Below, one piece after another: positions 62,501 through 64,000 of a stretch of DNA of 64,000 bases. Source of the stretch: Camarhynchus parvulus. Lineage: Eukaryota; Chordata; Aves; Passeriformes; Thraupidae. Location: positions 8,037,420 to 8,101,419 of the forward strand of contig NC_044571.1 of NCBI RefSeq assembly GCF_901933205.1. The letters run 5' to 3'. The notes beneath the pieces are model-generated. The model worked only from the letters and a program-made list of their open reading frames with translations, had not been told where the DNA came from and did no database searches. Numbering within the stretch: the first letter of the stretch is position 1; the number at the start of each line of letters is the position of its first letter. Position numbers and translations under genes: made by a program.

Positions 62501-64000
62501 ATGCTTCACTGCCAGTTCCAGCCTGCCCTTCCAGGCTGTGAACATGGACCATACCTCAGGCCCACACTTGCCCTGGAAGGTCACACCAAGACCTGTCATG
62601 TGGACTTTTCTGGGCCTGTAAACTCAGTGCAGGGCTCTTTAGAACAATGTTAATTCCACTTGGCCAGATCCTCAGCTGGAGCCAGCTAATACAGCCATTG
62701 CTTTCATCATCACTCTTTGTGACATCCAGGAATGATCAGTTCTTTATATCTTAAAAAAAAAAATCTTTCCTAGAAGTCCTGAAATCTGAAAGCTTCTTAC
62801 TTCTGATTGGATTAGCCTTCATTCAAAAGATAGATAAAACTGGACCTCCTTTTGATTCCACTCATTTTTCACTGGTTTTGCCCTTGTGAATCCCCTTTAG
62901 GATTACTCCTTACTTACACTGATATAGGAACAAGAAGATACAGAGCCACTAAGGAGGTCCTGGCATTGAGAGCTAACTAAATGTGTGTGCCAGTCCAGGT
63001 GCAGGTACATCTCGGCACAGGGGGTACAAATACAGGAGAGGAGAGGAGGGGAGTGGGGCAGATGTGACCAAACTGAGTGGGAGCTGTGCAAGGGGCTCAG
63101 CCACTTTTAGAGAGCAGTAGAATTATCTCCTCTTTTTCCAGCTGTTGGTGATTCAGCCTCACCTTTGCTCTCACATCACTCAGCTCTAAGCAGACACCAT
63201 CTTTTGGATCCAGTAGTGGCAGTGAGCAAGTACTCTTTAGCACCTTGCTGGAAGACTTTAAACCCCTTCTTGACAGCTTTGGCAGGAAAACAGCTTTTGT
63301 AAACTTCCCCTGTTTTACTTTGGGCAATGAAACTCAGCCCAGTTGTGCCTGACCTTTCCTGCTGTGGGTTAGAAAGTGCACACAAGAGCTGCTCCTTCAG
63401 CACAGCTGGAGAGACCTCTCTGCAGTGGGGAGGTGGGTGATGCCTCCCAGACTTTACTGCAACAGAAGAGCCTGGCTGTTTGTTGTTGTAGATGCTTTGT
63501 TAGTGCTGCCTTTATGCCAAATCAGCTACAGCATCTTGAGAAGATCCAGAACAGCATTTCCAAGGGTAACTGGTGTAATTGGCTTTGTCCTGCTGAGTTT
63601 AGCTCTTTAAATGGCACTTTAGGAGAGCAGCTGTTTCTCATTTACTTCCTCCTCTCCTTTTTTTTTTTTTTTTTTCTGACAGGAGTTAGTGCTGCTGCTC
63701 ATCCTGATCTCCTGAGCAGATTCTCATCTTCTCTGTGACAGGAGCTCCTTTTGGGCACTGGACATTTACTTTTGAATTAATTCAATTTGAAACAATGCTG
63801 GTGAAAAGCAGCAGTGTTATAACAGCTGTGTGAACCTGCCTTTAATGCAAGACTGGATCTAGCCTGAGCAGGGAAAGAGCAAATTTCCTTACCTTTTGTT
63901 GGTGTCTCTCAAAACCACCTGAGGCAGCACAGAACTTGTTCATTCTTCTTTAAGTCCAACTGGAACACTGTACTTTCCACTGGACCAGTAAAGTCCATGT
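59572..64000. other. Gene-empty intergenic block at window end
   Basis: No recognisable exon or mobile element. Homopolymer runs: A at about 60893-60905 and T at about 63658-63676. If gene order follows other vertebrates, this side leads towards BCOR, but no BCOR exon was identified. Confidence 0.45.

Noticed and set aside
59572..64000. Exons of BCOR, the expected neighbour upstream of ATP6AP2
   Set aside because: No peptide resembling BCOR could be found on either strand. The gene probably lies outside the window.

Overview
The window looks like avian, probably songbird, nuclear DNA. It is AT-rich vertebrate sequence with one multi-exon gene. Repeats are mostly 3'-truncated CR1 LINE copies and short solo retroviral LTRs, and large blocks between them have no recognisable gene. 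The species call is inferred from the repeat types and protein divergence; no species-specific marker was identified.

The only gene I can support is ATP6AP2 ((pro)renin receptor, V-ATPase accessory protein 2), on the minus strand from about 17.0 kb down to about 5.1 kb. All nine coding exons could be placed with AG/GT splice sites and matching phases: 16836-16914, 14047-14177, 11756-11878, 10349-10444, 10020-10157, 9656-9709, 8158-8307, 7007-7123 and 6017-6211. They add up to 1083 nt, or 360 residues, close to the 350 of the human protein. Nothing is broken. The 3' UTR runs to a single AATAAA near 5156-5161. Promoter and exon 1 sit in a CpG island (about 16.6-17.45 kb) with four CCAAT boxes, all in one orientation, a GC box and no obvious TATA box.

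Region by region. 1-5.1 kb: sequence downstream of the gene, nothing recognisable. 5.1-17.4 kb: ATP6AP2, with CR1 fragments in introns 8, 3 and 1. 16.39-17.54 kb: a nearly perfect 71-bp inverted repeat whose AT-rich arms bracket the CpG island and exon 1. 17.7-24.2 kb: a CR1 copy, a direct repeat with 723-bp spacing, a small orphan CpG island, a solo LTR (family A, copy 1) and a possible second LTR-like fragment. 24.2-54 kb: intergenic, with a (TAGAA)12 microsatellite, a CR1 tail, and a mosaic of duplicated segments at 42.6-45.8 kb that includes the longest ORF in the window (221 codons, no recognised homology). 54-59.6 kb: a CR1 copy, two more family A solo LTRs and one solo LTR of another family. 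59.6-64 kb: nothing recognisable.

All four solo LTRs have 6-bp target-site duplications, three exact and one with a single mismatch. That fits ERVK-like (class II) insertions that later lost their interior by LTR-LTR recombination. No retroviral coding gene was seen. I did not find a new multi-gene system. The most unusual structures are the inverted repeat around the ATP6AP2 promoter, a micro-inversion inside one LTR, a tandem splice donor at ATP6AP2 exon 1, and the 42.6-45.8 kb mosaic with adjacent perfect palindromes.
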